Assembly: GCA_049583715.1 (NCBI GenBank)
Contig: JBAUWJ010000157.1
Span: 1 to 64,000 of the forward strand
Direction of reading: 5' to 3'
Length of the DNA stretch: 64,000 bases
Source: JAANXG01 sp049583715
Lineage (GTDB): Bacteria; Pseudomonadota; Gammaproteobacteria; Arenicellales; JAANXG01
The position numbers were made by a program, and so were the translations under genes. This document shows positions 54,135 to 63,866 of the stretch, in pieces (the stretch's first letter is position 1; the number at the start of each line of letters is the position of its first letter). The notes under the pieces are model-generated. The model was given only the letters and a program-made list of their open reading frames with translations. It was not told where the DNA came from and ran no database searches.

Positions 54135-56126
54135 TCAGGCGCTCAGTCTGGCGGTTTCCTCGTCCTCGGATTCGCCGCCGTGTAATGAGGCGTTTTCCAG
54201 CAGGGACTCGATATTGGAGACGAACTCGTTCATCGCGGTCTTCTGGTCCTGGATGCCTTCCCGAACGTGCGTGAGCTCGGCGAGCCGGTCGTCCAGGGTG
54301 TCACTGGCCTTGTGGATGCGTTTGATGCTTTCCAGCCGCCGGCGAAGCTGCACCTGGTGCTCTCTGACCTGGGACTCCATGGGCGACATGATGGTGCGCA
54401 GCCAGTCGTCGGCGTCGCTGTTGGCACGCTCGAAGATCTGCTTGACCTTCAGTACCACTGAGTCGTAGAAGCGCCGCGCCACCACCATCTGCTCGGTCAT
54501 CACGATGGACAGGCCCCGGATGAAGTAATCGTGTCTCTCGACCAGCCGCCTGAGCTCCCGCTGATACCTGGAGGTGGAGAACTTGCGCGGCTTGATGTTG
54601 GCAAGGCCGTGCTCTTCCTGAAACTTCTTGTAGACGCCCTCCATGAGGTCCTGTATCTCTTTGGACTGCTTCGCGGCGGCATCCAGGGCGCCATCCACCT
54701 GGGTGAAGAATTTCAACATGCTGGTCCGCAGGCCCCCGGTGGTGAGGCTGATCGACATGTCCTTCTTCGTCTCGGCGATCAGGCGGTTGATGCGCTGCAG
54801 GCTGAGCTGCTCGTACAGCTTGTTGGTCTGCCTCGAGAAGACCGAGCGCGTGGCCTGGAAACGCTGCAGGTTCCTTTCCAGGTGCTCTTTGTCGGAGCGC
54901 ACCTTGTCCATCATGTCCTCGATCACCTCCATGTTCTTGCTGCTCAGTTTCTTGAGCTCGCTGATATGGTCCTCGACGTCGCGAATCCGCTGTTCGTTGA
55001 TGGCCCGTGCGGTATCGACGATCTGGGTCAGCTCGGCCTCGACGTTCTTGCTCACGATCTGCCGCTTCGCCGGCATGATGATATTGGCCAGTGCGTCCTC
55101 GAGCTCGGTGATCTGACTCTTGGCGATCACCGCGCCGTTCTCCTTGATCTTGCCCAACAGGCCCTTCTGCGCGGAGATGGGATAGATCTGCCCGCGGGAG
55201 ATGCCGAGGGTCCTCGACGTGTTCTCCTTCTGCCTCTGGATCTCGCGCTCGACCTCGACCGGATCCTTGAGCTCGTCCCACAGCACATCGATCTTGTTGA
55301 GAATCACCAGGCGATTACTGTTGCCCGACTCCCTGCCCGTGGAGATGTGGTCCCGCCACAGGGCGAGGTCCGACTTAGTGACGCCCGCGTCCGCCGCCAG
55401 GATGAAGACCACCGCGTGGGCGTTGGCCAGCATGTTGAGGGTGAGCTCCGGCTCCGCTCCCAGGGCGTTGAGCCCGGGCGTGTCCAGGATCACCAGGCCC
55501 TTCTCCAACATGGGGTGGGGGAAATTGATGATGGCGTGGCGCCAGCGGGGAATCTCGATCTGCCCCCGCTCGTTCATGCGCATACCGTCTTCATGCGCAT
55601 CGTCACTGGACACCGACAGGCCGAGCGCCTCGGCGCGCTCGCGGTCGACGAATTTCACCTCCGTGAGCTGCTTCATGGACAACGCCGTGCTCTCCGCATC
55701 CCGCGGATCCAGGGACAGGACGTCCCACTCGTCCGGGTACTTCTTGTACTCCGTGATCGTGGTGTCGTTCTCCCGGGTCTCGATGGGCAGCAGCCTGAGA
55801 CAGGGCTCCCATTGCGAGGTGTACATGATTTCCGTCGGGCACATGGTGGTGCGGCCGGCGCCGGAGGGTACGATGCGCTGGCCGAGGTGACCGAAGAAGA
55901 TCGCGTTGATCAGCTCGGACTTGCCGCGCGAGAACTCCGCGACGAAGGCTACGTAGAGCCTGTCGTCGTTGAGAGTATTGACGAGCTGGCTGATCCTTTC
56001 CTCGATATCCATCTCACCGAGATTCTGCTCCTGCAGCCAGTCCCTGTAGTCCTCGACCGCCTTCTTCAGCGACCGTCTCCAATCGCTGTAGACGTCGAAC
56101 TCTCGTTCTATTTGTGTTTCTATCAT
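54135..56126 (-). CDS. Dynamin-family GTPase
   Basis: The protein has 663 residues. GTPase domain: G1 AEFSRGKS (63-70), G2 Thr near TTMCPT (93-98), G3 DTPG (215-218) and G4 NKID (277-280). A long helical stalk with heptads (about 380-640) follows, without a clear TM segment or PH domain. Bacterial dynamins usually occur as pairs or with a partner; this one stands alone, convergent with coaD and divergent from nothing close. Likely a membrane-remodelling GTPase; membrane-stress protection is inference. Confidence 0.85.
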   Translation of the reverse strand: MIETQIEREFDVYSDWRRSLKKAVEDYRDWLQEQNLGEMDIEERISQLVNTLNDDRLYVAFVAEFSRGKSELINAIFFGHLGQRIVPSGAGRTTMCPTEIMYTSQWEPCLRLLPIETRENDTTITEYKKYPDEWDVLSLDPRDAESTALSMKQLTEVKFVDRERAEALGLSVSSDDAHEDGMRMNERGQIEIPRWRHAIINFPHPMLEKGLVILDTPGLNALGAEPELTLNMLANAHAVVFILAADAGVTKSDLALWRDHISTGRESGNSNRLVILNKIDVLWDELKDPVEVEREIQRQKENTSRTLGISRGQIYPISAQKGLLGKIKENGAVIAKSQITELEDALANIIMPAKRQIVSKNVEAELTQIVDTARAINEQRIRDVEDHISELKKLSSKNMEVIEDMMDKVRSDKEHLERNLQRFQATRSVFSRQTNKLYEQLSLQRINRLIAETKKDMSISLTTGGLRTSMLKFFTQVDGALDAAAKQSKEIQDLMEGVYKKFQEEHGLANIKPRKFSTSRYQRELRRLVERHDYFIRGLSIVMTEQMVVARRFYDSVVLKVKQIFERANSDADDWLRTIMSPMESQVREHQVQLRRRLESIKRIHKASDTLDDRLAELTHVREGIQDQKTAMNEFVSNIESLLENASLHGGESEDEETARLSA

Positions 56127-56208
56127 CTTGATGACGCACCCCTTTTGCGCGTTCCTGCTGATCCGACCGCGGGAACCCGTGAAGCCGTCAGATTCCCCAA
56201 TTCTCCCA

Positions 56209-56237
56209 TTTATAGCCTAAACTTGAGCACTTTGCAA
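56209..56237 (-). promoter_or_regulatory. Sigma-70 promoter for the dynamin-like gene
   Basis: Minus strand: TTGCAA (56237-56232) and TATAAA (56214-56209) with exactly 17 bases between, 83 bases upstream of the ATG at 56126. The stretch 56215-56290 is markedly AT-rich. Confidence 0.65.
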
Positions 56238-56373
56238 AAAATCGGAGTAAATCCATATATTTACGAACGATTTCTAAACAAACGGTTCAACTGTCGTCGC
56301 GCCAAAAATCCCCTCGAGACACGACTCCGCCGGGCGGCCACACGGGGAACGTCATCCCGTCTTTGCAGTTCCA

Positions 56374-57189
56374 TCAGCGCTGACAAGTGGGGCAGTAATA
56401 GGCGGCCCGCTGGCCGATGACGCGCCGCCGGATCACCCCCCCACAGGCGACGCAGGCCTGTCCTTCCCGATCATACACTCTCAGCAGGGGCACGAAATAT
56501 CCCGGACGGCCGTCCTCGTTGACGAAGTCGCGCAGCGTCGAGCCGCCCCGGTCGATGGCTTCCGTCAGGGTTTCCCGAACCGACCGGGCGAGGCTCTCAT
56601 AACGCCGCGCACCGATGCGTCCGGCCGGGCGCGCCGGATGGATACCCGCGCGATAAAGCGCCTCGTTGGCATAGATGTTGCCGACGCCGGCCACCACCGT
56701 GCCGTCCATGAGGAAGGACTTGGCCGCCACCCGCCGTCCCCGTGAGCGCCCGTAGAGGTAGGCGCCATCGAAATCAGCGGACAACGGCTCGGGCCCGAGG
56801 GAGCGAAGCAGCGCATGCCGCTCCGGTGGCCGGGTGGTCCAGGTGACGCTTCCGAATCGTCGTGGATCGTGAAATCTCAGGCAAACCCCGTTGTCGAACT
56901 CGATATCAAGGTGATCGTGCTTGCGCGGCGCCGACGGTTGCGGCAGGACCCTCAGGCTGCCGGACATCCCCAGATGAATCAGCAGGTGGCCGCGCTCGAG
57001 CTCCAGCACGAGATACTTGCCCCTGCGCCCAACGTGCTCCACCCGCTGTCCGCGAAGCTGCCCCGCCAGGCGCGCCGGGACCGGCCGTCGCAGGCGCGGC
57101 TCACGAATCCGCACGGCGACGATGCGGCGGTCTGCCACATGGGGCTCGATGCCGCGCCGCACGGTCTCCACCTCCGGCAGCTCAGGCAC
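56374..57189 (-). CDS. mutM: Formamidopyrimidine-DNA glycosylase
   Basis: The protein has 271 residues from GTG. The catalytic Pro2-Glu3 of PELPEVETVRRG is at the N-terminus, Lys in RGKYL (about 58-62) and the C-terminal zinc finger (CVACGG...YYCPTC) are intact. It removes 8-oxoG. The GTG at 57189 is fixed by the need for Pro2; the longer frame is rejected. Confidence 0.95.
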   Translation of the reverse strand: MPELPEVETVRRGIEPHVADRRIVAVRIREPRLRRPVPARLAGQLRGQRVEHVGRRGKYLVLELERGHLLIHLGMSGSLRVLPQPSAPRKHDHLDIEFDNGVCLRFHDPRRFGSVTWTTRPPERHALLRSLGPEPLSADFDGAYLYGRSRGRRVAAKSFLMDGTVVAGVGNIYANEALYRAGIHPARPAGRIGARRYESLARSVRETLTEAIDRGGSTLRDFVNEDGRPGYFVPLLRVYDREGQACVACGGVIRRRVIGQRAAYYCPTCQR

Positions 57190-57506
57190 GGGCTCGCGGC
57201 TCCGGGCCCGACACCGTCGCAAGGCGGCTTGAAACCCGGCCGCGGGACCGCAATAAAACGGATGGCGGCAGTCCTGCCGGGCTGGGGTCGCGCCGGCTCC
57301 GCGGCGGGCCAGGAAGCGGCAGCGGCGCGGGCCTGCGTTTCCAATATTCCGGAGCCTGTGGCACAGTCGGGGTCTCCCCTGGATAAACGGCCCGCTTGAA
57401 AACTGTCACTATAGGGAAACCCTGGTTGGCGCGGACCTCCACTATTACCCCCGGATCCCCTTGCGAATCAAGGGATCCATGATCGGCGCGATGACATCGA
57501 TCGGCA
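57190..57506. other. Intergenic stretch between mutM and the reductase
   Basis: About 317 bases with no convincing gene on either strand. It holds a leader hairpin (57453-57478) and must carry the two divergent promoters, which I cannot assign. Confidence 0.4.
57453..57478 (+). other. Hairpin in leader of the reductase gene
   Basis: GGATCCCCTTG and CAAGGGATCC pair with one bulged C and a five-base loop (CGAAT), ending 28 bases before the ATG at 57507. No U-tract. Its role is unknown; it may shape mRNA stability or translation. Confidence 0.4.
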
Positions 57507-58565
57507 ATGAACGACCACGGCAATGCGGGTACGCCCGAGACATTCACCGTCCGGCTGACGGGTAGCGGGACGGAATTCGCCGTTCGGGGCGGCGAGACTG
57601 TTCTTGACGCGGCGCTGCGGCAGGGGGTGGTGCTTCCCTACAGTTGCCGCACCGGCTCATGCGCGACCTGCAAGGGGCGGGTGGTATCCGGCGAGTTTTC
57701 GCAAGGCGAGGTCCAGGAGCAGGCGCTCAGCGCAGCCGAGCAGGGCAAAGGCTATACGCTTCTGTGCCAGACGCAGGCCTTTTCGGATCTCGAGGTGGAA
57801 GCCCGAGAGGTGGCATTTTCCGAGGAGATCCAGATCAAGCTCCTGCCGTGCCGGGTCGTCGCGCTGACGCGGATCGCGCACGACGTCATGGAAATGAAGA
57901 TCAAGCTGCCGCAGAACCAGCGCTTCAACTACCTTCCCGGTCAGTACATAGACTTGCTGATGCGCGACGGGCGGCGGAGAAGCTTCTCCATAGCCAACCC
58001 GCCGGGCGAAGAGGGGGTTCTCGAGCTGCATGTGCGCCGGGTGCCCGACGGCTACTTCACCAACTACGTCTTCGAGGGGCTGCGCGAGCGGGACCTGCTG
58101 CGCTTTCAGGGCCCGATGGGGACCTTCTTTCTGCGCGACGAGGAGGGTGGATCGCCGCTGATCTTCGTCGCGGGCGGAACCGGCTTCGCGCCCATCAAGG
58201 CGATACTGCAGCACGTCTTCGCCGGGGAGACCCGGCGACCGATTCATCTGTTCTGGGGGGTGCGCGCCGTTCGCGACCTGTACATGCGTGATCTCATTCA
58301 GTCCTGGCAGAGCCGACACGAGAATTTCGAGTTCACGCCGGTGCTCTCGGAGCCCGCCGCCGATGACCAGTGGCAGGGCGAGACGGGGTGGGTCCACGAT
58401 GCGGTGATCCGCCGCTACCCTGACCTTTCGTCCTTCGAGGTCTATGCCTCGGGGCCGCCGCCCATGATTGAGGCCGTGAAGAAATCCTTTGCCGCCCACG
58501 GACTGCCTGAGGACCGGCTGTTCTACGATTCATTCGAATTCTCCTATGACGTACCGACGTCCTAG
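57507..58565 (+). CDS. NAD(P)H-flavin/2Fe-2S oxidoreductase (AscD-like)
   Basis: The protein has 352 residues. A plant-type 2Fe-2S ferredoxin domain (CRTGSCATC, Cys47-Cys55 region and a fourth Cys in LLCQ near 87) is joined to a ferredoxin-NADP-reductase domain: FAD motif RRSFSIANPP and NAD(P) motif AGGTGFAPIKAIL. This is the layout of CDP-6-deoxy-3,4-glucoseen reductase and phenol hydroxylase P5-type reductases. Without an adjacent oxygenase or sugar cluster the partner is unknown. Confidence 0.88.
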   Translation: MNDHGNAGTPETFTVRLTGSGTEFAVRGGETVLDAALRQGVVLPYSCRTGSCATCKGRVVSGEFSQGEVQEQALSAAEQGKGYTLLCQTQAFSDLEVEAREVAFSEEIQIKLLPCRVVALTRIAHDVMEMKIKLPQNQRFNYLPGQYIDLLMRDGRRRSFSIANPPGEEGVLELHVRRVPDGYFTNYVFEGLRERDLLRFQGPMGTFFLRDEEGGSPLIFVAGGTGFAPIKAILQHVFAGETRRPIHLFWGVRAVRDLYMRDLIQSWQSRHENFEFTPVLSEPAADDQWQGETGWVHDAVIRRYPDLSSFEVYASGPPPMIEAVKKSFAAHGLPEDRLFYDSFEFSYDVPTS

Positions 58566-58665
58566 CGGGCTGCATGGCCTGCCGGGGCGGAGCCCGGGGA
58601 ATTCGTTCGCCCCATGCCTCGCGAGGCCCGGCCTCCCCCTGAGGCATCGGCGGGGCGCGGCGCGC

Positions 58666-59364
58666 ATGCCACGGCATCTGTGGCAGGGAATCGGCATTGC
58701 GGTGCTCGCGGCGCTCACGGCCTGTGCGCCGGCCCCGGTGGAGAAGCCGGTCCGGGCTCCCGTGCTGCCCTCCAGGACGGTTTCCGGAGCCGTCCACTAC
58801 CGGGTCGTGCAGACGGGAACGCTGGTCTACGCGCGCGTCTTCCGGGGCGGGCGCCTGGCGCGGCTGGGGCACAACCATATCGTCGAGCTGCGCCGCGTGC
58901 GCGGCGACATCTTCCTCGCGGATGACGTCGGCAGGTCCGTCTTCGACCTGGCCGTGGCACCGGCGGATGCGGTCGTGGACCCGCCGGCGCTGAGGGCGAC
59001 CCAGGGCGATGAATTCCAGACAACGGTATCGGAGAACGCCCGCAGCGCGACTCGGCGAAACATGCTCGGACCGGATGTGCTGCACGCGAGCAGATTCCCC
59101 TACGTGAAGATCAGCTCTACGAGAATCGACGGTCCGCTCGCAAGCGCCCGCGCGACGGTGGATCTCACCTTGAAGGGAGTCACCAGACGCCTGACCATCC
59201 CGGTCTCCGTCCATGTCGAAGACGGCCGCCTGACCGCCAAGGGCCGGTTCGAAATCCTGCAGAGCGACTTCGGCATTCAACCCTACTCCGTGCTGGGCGG
59301 CGCATTGAAAGTCAAGGACAGGGTAACGGTGGTGTTCGACATAGCCGCGGAGAAAGTCGGCTAA
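58666..59364 (+). CDS. YceI-like domain lipoprotein
   Basis: The protein has 232 residues. A signal peptide ends in a lipobox (LTAC, about 17-20). The rest is a lipocalin-like YceI beta-barrel (ARLGHNHIVELRRVRGDIFLADD ... LTLKGVTRRLTIPVSV ... FGIQPYSVLGGALKVKDRVTVVFDI). YceI proteins bind isoprenoid-type lipids such as ubiquinone or polyprenols. It follows the reductase by 100 bases, so shared transcription is likely. Confidence 0.86.
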   Translation: MPRHLWQGIGIAVLAALTACAPAPVEKPVRAPVLPSRTVSGAVHYRVVQTGTLVYARVFRGGRLARLGHNHIVELRRVRGDIFLADDVGRSVFDLAVAPADAVVDPPALRATQGDEFQTTVSENARSATRRNMLGPDVLHASRFPYVKISSTRIDGPLASARATVDLTLKGVTRRLTIPVSVHVEDGRLTAKGRFEILQSDFGIQPYSVLGGALKVKDRVTVVFDIAAEKVG

Positions 59365-59539
59365 CAGATGGCTTCGATTCGCGGGCTCGGGGGCCTGATG
59401 GGCAGCCGGTCGCGTCCCGAAGTCCAAACCCGGCACCGTGGTGTATTCCTCCTCGCGCCGGCGGGCTTGGGTGAGATCGTGGATCGCCGGCGAAGGCCCG
59501 CTCCGCGGTGAGCCACGGTCGCGGTGGAGCAGGAACGGC

Positions 59540-60754
59540 TCAGCCGTTGGTCTTGAGGTGGGCGATGCGCTTCGATGCCGCCTCGGCCGGCATGGCTTTG
59601 TTCAGCCCGTCGCGGTAGTAGGCCAGTGCCTTGTCCTGGTCGTCGAGCTGCTCGAGCAGACGCCCGAGCTCCTGGTACGCTTCGGCGGAGCCGCCCGCGC
59701 CTATGCAGGCCTCGAGATAGGCGCGGGCCTTGCCCCACAGCTCGTGATTCAGGCAGATCCGGGCGAGGGCCAGCATCAGATCGGGATTGTCGGGGTGCCG
59801 CGCGGCCCATTGCTCGGCGGTCTTGAGCTGACCGGACAAGTCGCTGCTGACGACCTGGCCGTACAGCCGTACCCAGAGCGGATGCCACTCGCGGTTGATC
59901 GCCTTGCGCAGCAGCGCCTCGGCGTCGTCCACCTGGCCGGACTGGATCTTTCGTTGGGCGTAGGCCGCAAGCAGCTCGGGGTCCGACTGCCCGGCTTTGG
60001 GAAGCTTTTTCCAGGCCTGCTCCAGACGCTCGGGCTCGGTGCGGTCCAGCAACCGCACCGCAGCCAGCTTGTGGAGCCGGTCGAGCTCCGGCTCGGCAAG
60101 GGCGTGCTGGGCACGGGCGGCAGGCAGGATCTCCAGCAGCCGGGCCCAATCCTGCAGCTCCTCGCAGGTCTTCATCGCCAGCCCCAGAACCTTCGCGTTT
60201 CGCGGTCGTCGCTTGAGAAGGGGAATGAGGGTGTTCAGGGCCCGCTCGTACTGTCCGGATCGATACTGCAGCACGGCCTGGGTGAGATCGACCTCGAGGG
60301 CGTGCCGGGGTCCGGCTTCGCGGGCCTTTTGCAGGTAGTCATCCCGCACTTCGAGCTTGCCCTGGCTGTGGGCGGCGTGGGCCGCACCGATGTAGCTCAA
60401 TGCCTGCTCCTCGGCGTAGGGCAGGTAGCTCAACAGATGCTTCTCCGCCCTGATCCAGTCCCCTTCGATCAGCTCCAGCATTCCCCTGGATCTGAGCTGC
60501 TGAGCCTTGGCTTCACGGTGTCGCTGCCTGCGCTCGCGCATCTTGCGCGGCGACGTCCACAGCCGCACCAGCGTTCGAATCGCGAAGTACAGAACCAGGA
60601 AGGCGAGCGCGAGCAGCACGATGAACAGAGCGAGGGAGAGCTCGACGCTCCAGGGCTTCAGGGTGATGAGGACGTAGCCGGGATCCTGCATGAAGAACAG
60701 CGCCGCCGCCACCGCGAGGGCGAGGGTTACCAGGACGACGAGAAGCGCCGTCAT
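59540..60754 (-). CDS. hemY: HemY-like protein (TPR, tetrapyrrole cluster)
   Basis: The protein has 404 residues. Two N-terminal TM helices (about 2-24 and 35-60) precede a helical TPR-type domain (about 85-400). It is co-transcribed with hemC, hemD and hemX in gammaproteobacteria; the enzymatic role is unclear and it is not protoporphyrinogen oxidase HemG/HemY of Bacillus. ATG overlaps hemX stop (ATGA). Confidence 0.92.
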   Translation of the reverse strand: MTALLVVLVTLALAVAAALFFMQDPGYVLITLKPWSVELSLALFIVLLALAFLVLYFAIRTLVRLWTSPRKMRERRQRHREAKAQQLRSRGMLELIEGDWIRAEKHLLSYLPYAEEQALSYIGAAHAAHSQGKLEVRDDYLQKAREAGPRHALEVDLTQAVLQYRSGQYERALNTLIPLLKRRPRNAKVLGLAMKTCEELQDWARLLEILPAARAQHALAEPELDRLHKLAAVRLLDRTEPERLEQAWKKLPKAGQSDPELLAAYAQRKIQSGQVDDAEALLRKAINREWHPLWVRLYGQVVSSDLSGQLKTAEQWAARHPDNPDLMLALARICLNHELWGKARAYLEACIGAGGSAEAYQELGRLLEQLDDQDKALAYYRDGLNKAMPAEAASKRIAHLKTNG

Positions 60755-61902
60755 TGCACGGCCATCCTCTTTTTGACCTCTTTCAACTTCTCGAGGCTGT
60801 CAGAGATGTCCGGGAGCTTGGGATTGAGCTCGACGCCGCTCATCTTGTCGATGTCGCCGAGGAGCTGTTGAACGCTCTCCTGGCTGGTGTCGAAATACTC
60901 CTTTATCCATTTTTCCGCCTGATCGAGATTGTCGTGGAAGGTCGCCGTGTTCCTGCGCAGCGCCGCGAGCTGTGCACCGGAGAGCATGAGTCTCAGGTTG
61001 GTGAACAGGAAGTATCGCTGGTCGGGTGTCAGCAGAGGCTTGGGCGGCTTTTCGACGTTCTGGATGCGAACGAGCCGCTCAAGGTCGCCCACGAGCGCCT
61101 TGCCGGCTTTGACCCAGGCATTCGACTTTCCTCCGCTCTCTCCCTTGCCGCCGGCCCCGGCCTTGCCGGCGACGGGACGCTCCACCTTCTGTGCCAGCGG
61201 GAGGTTCTCAACCTTGCCCGCCATGCTCCCGAGCCGCAGGGTCAGGCCCGCTATGTCGACGGTTGGAACGCCTTTAAGCGCGGTGATGTCCTTCGCCAGG
61301 AGCTTGCGAACCTCGAGAAACGCCGGGTTGCCGAGCTCTTCCAGGCGCTGGTCCGCGAGCTGCAGGGCCGTGGTCGCGGTGGTGACGTCGCCGCCGAGAC
61401 GCAGGCTGTTGTTGCCGATACGCATGAGCTGCTCGACTTCCTCCAGGGCCCAGGAGTCGAGATTGCGGTCCAGGTCCTGATAGATCTTTTCTATGGACTT
61501 GGAAAGGGCATCGCTGCGTTCCCCGAGAGCCTTCTGCGCCGACTGCAGTGCATCGATGCGCGAATCGACCTGGCTCTGGACGCGATCCCCCAGCTCCTTC
61601 TGCTGCTCTCGCAGCGCGTCGAATTTCTTCTCCAGGGCGGTGAGCTCCACCTTCGAAGTGTTCACCGAGCTCTTCATGTCGGTGAGCTCCTGGTTCCGGG
61701 ACAGTCTTTGCTCGACTTCGACCTGATACCACAGGTATCCCGTCAGCGCCGCGGCCGCAATGGACAGGACCACTGCGACAATACCGGGCACCACGCCATA
61801 CGACGGCCGGTGGGGCTGGGACTGGGGTGTCTGTGAGCCCTGCGCGGGTGAACCGGGCTCGGCGCCTGTCTCGGAGGTCGAAACGTTCTCTTCCGTCATC
61901 AA
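60751..61902 (-). CDS. hemX: HemX-like membrane protein
   Basis: The protein has 383 residues. A Pro/Gln/Ser-rich N-terminal stretch is followed by a TM helix (about 38-60), a long coiled coil (about 62-145) and a helical C-terminus, the HemX/uroporphyrin-III C-methyltransferase-like family. The methyltransferase label is historical; no SAM motif is visible. Probably a structural partner in the haem operon. Confidence 0.9.
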   Translation of the reverse strand: MMTEENVSTSETGAEPGSPAQGSQTPQSQPHRPSYGVVPGIVAVVLSIAAAALTGYLWYQVEVEQRLSRNQELTDMKSSVNTSKVELTALEKKFDALREQQKELGDRVQSQVDSRIDALQSAQKALGERSDALSKSIEKIYQDLDRNLDSWALEEVEQLMRIGNNSLRLGGDVTTATTALQLADQRLEELGNPAFLEVRKLLAKDITALKGVPTVDIAGLTLRLGSMAGKVENLPLAQKVERPVAGKAGAGGKGESGGKSNAWVKAGKALVGDLERLVRIQNVEKPPKPLLTPDQRYFLFTNLRLMLSGAQLAALRRNTATFHDNLDQAEKWIKEYFDTSQESVQQLLGDIDKMSGVELNPKLPDISDSLEKLKEVKKRMAVQ

Positions 61903-62119
61903 TCGTGTCTCGCGCGGCCTGGGGAGCGGTTCTCGAACTCTACCACAACGGCTTCCCGGCCCGATCTTCCAGGAGCCTGTCCGGGTAATCTGCGCGCAGC
62001 GAGTCGAATGGGAATCCGAGGACGGATTTCCGATCCTTCGAGGAGCACAGCGGGCCTATGTGACGAGAAGGACAGAAAACATGGGCCGCTGAATGGGTCA
62101 ATATCAGTGACGGGGTACA

Positions 62120-62893
62120 CTAGCTTTGGTTGCGCCACTCGAGGACGGCATCGAGTATCTGCTCGTCACTGGCTCGGGATTCGAGTATCGGGCCGAGCCA
62201 GCCGCTTTCCCGTGCAGCCGTCGCCTGGCGGCGACCGATGACCACGAGGGGCCGCGACACAAGGGACTGGCGATACTTGCCGGGGACCATTTTCAACAAG
62301 TTGGCGAGCCCCGTCGTGCTGGTCACGGATACCAGGAGCGTTCCCCTGTCGTTGTCCAGTGCCCTCTCGAGAACGCGCACGTCCCACTGCGAGGGCAGGC
62401 AGCGCCGGTAGCATTCGAGGTAGGAGACCAGGGCGCCCCGGGACGCCAGGATCTCCTTCAGGGTCTCTCGCCCGCCGCGGCCCCGCACGATACAGATGCG
62501 CTGATCCTTGATCTCGCGCAAACCCGGCGCCTTCGCCAGCTCCTCGGTGGATGCGTTTTCACCCGGGCTGTAAACGTGCCGGCAGCCCATTGCCTCGAGG
62601 GCCTGGCGGGTACCATTGCCGATCGCCATGATGCGCTTGCCGATGCCGGCGAGATCTTTCACGACGGGATAACCGTGGGTCACCGCGTTGGCGCTCACGA
62701 AGATCAGGGTCTCGCACCAGGCCGCCCGCTCGATCTGCGCGGCGGAAGGTCTGAGCGGCGCGATCTCGAGGGTCGGGAACAGGACCGGCTCGCCGCCCGC
62801 CTGCGTCACCAGGTCAGCCAGCCCCCCCGCCTGGGCGACCGGCCGGGTCACCAGCACGCGTACACCCGTCAGTGGAGCCTCAGCCGCGGGCAT
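62120..62893 (-). CDS. hemD: Uroporphyrinogen-III synthase
   Basis: The protein has 257 residues. VLVTRPVAQAGGLADLV opens the fold; FVSANAVTHG, the IGNGTRQALEAMG loop and SVTSTTGLANLL mark the family. It cyclises hydroxymethylbilane with inversion of ring D. Its start overlaps the hemC stop by 14 bases. Confidence 0.95.
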   Translation of the reverse strand: MPAAEAPLTGVRVLVTRPVAQAGGLADLVTQAGGEPVLFPTLEIAPLRPSAAQIERAAWCETLIFVSANAVTHGYPVVKDLAGIGKRIMAIGNGTRQALEAMGCRHVYSPGENASTEELAKAPGLREIKDQRICIVRGRGGRETLKEILASRGALVSYLECYRRCLPSQWDVRVLERALDNDRGTLLVSVTSTTGLANLLKMVPGKYRQSLVSRPLVVIGRRQATAARESGWLGPILESRASDEQILDAVLEWRNQS

Positions 62894-63809
62894 AGACCGA
62901 GTCGAGAATGTGCCGCGCGCCCTGGTCGATCAGCGACCGGGCGACGCGGTCGCCGATCTCGTCCGCTTTGGCGGGGTGGTCGCTGTGCTCGGCCTCCAGG
63001 ACGGTGCCGCCGTCCGGCGTGCCCACCAGGGCACGGAGCCTCAGGCAGTCCGGCTCCAGGGCGTCAGCATAGGCGGCGATGGGGACCTGGCAGCCTCCTT
63101 CGAGGGCGGCGTTGACGCGCCGCTCCGTGGTGACTGCGACCGTGCTGTCGGGATCATTGAGACAAAGGATCAGGTCTCGAGTCCGATCGTCGTCGACCCT
63201 GCATTCGATTCCCATCACACCCTGGCCTACGGCAGGCAGCAGGACGGCAGGGTCGATGCGATGGCGTATCCGCTGCGCGAGCCCCAACCTCAACAGGCCG
63301 GCCACGGCCAGCAGTATCGCGTCGAACTCACCGGCGTCGAGCTTTGAAAGGCGCGTGTTGACGTTACCGCGCAGCGTGCGCACCTCGAGATGCGGATATC
63401 GGTGCTTTATCTGGGTCTGGCGCCGCAGGCTGGACGTACCGATCAGCGTTCCGGCGGGCATCTCGTCCAGGGAACCGTAGCGGTTGGAGACGTAGGCGTC
63501 GCGTGGATCCTCCCGCGGACACATCACCGGTATGCACAGGCCCTCCGGCAGGCTGACGGTAACGTCCTTCATGGAGTGCACGGCGATATCCGCGGCGCCC
63601 TGAAGCAGGCCGTGCTCCAGCTCCTTCAGGAACAATCCCTTGCCGCCGGCGGTTGCCAGAGGCCTGTCCTGGATCCGGTCCCCCGTGGTGGTCATCTCCA
63701 CCAGCTCGGTCTTGAGGCCGCGATGGCGCCGTTCGAGTCCCTGCGCCACCCATCTGGCCTGCCATAGCGCGAGGGGACTCTTACGCGTGGCGATCCTGAG
63801 CGCGCTCAT
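62880..63809 (-). CDS. hemC: Porphobilinogen deaminase
   Basis: The protein has 309 residues. Conserved RIATRKSPLALWQA, SLKD-type HSMKD and SSLRR motifs, and the dipyrromethane-cofactor Cys in LEGGCQVPI. It builds hydroxymethylbilane. The gene lies 57 bases after the AlgR-type regulator stop, as in Pseudomonas algR-hemC. Confidence 0.97.
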   Translation of the reverse strand: MSALRIATRKSPLALWQARWVAQGLERRHRGLKTELVEMTTTGDRIQDRPLATAGGKGLFLKELEHGLLQGAADIAVHSMKDVTVSLPEGLCIPVMCPREDPRDAYVSNRYGSLDEMPAGTLIGTSSLRRQTQIKHRYPHLEVRTLRGNVNTRLSKLDAGEFDAILLAVAGLLRLGLAQRIRHRIDPAVLLPAVGQGVMGIECRVDDDRTRDLILCLNDPDSTVAVTTERRVNAALEGGCQVPIAAYADALEPDCLRLRALVGTPDGGTVLEAEHSDHPAKADEIGDRVARSLIDQGARHILDSVYARG

Positions 63810-63866
63810 GTCGGGTGCGGTGCCGTCGTCAGTCCCCGTCGGCCCTCTGACCAGGAGCGCGCGGAG

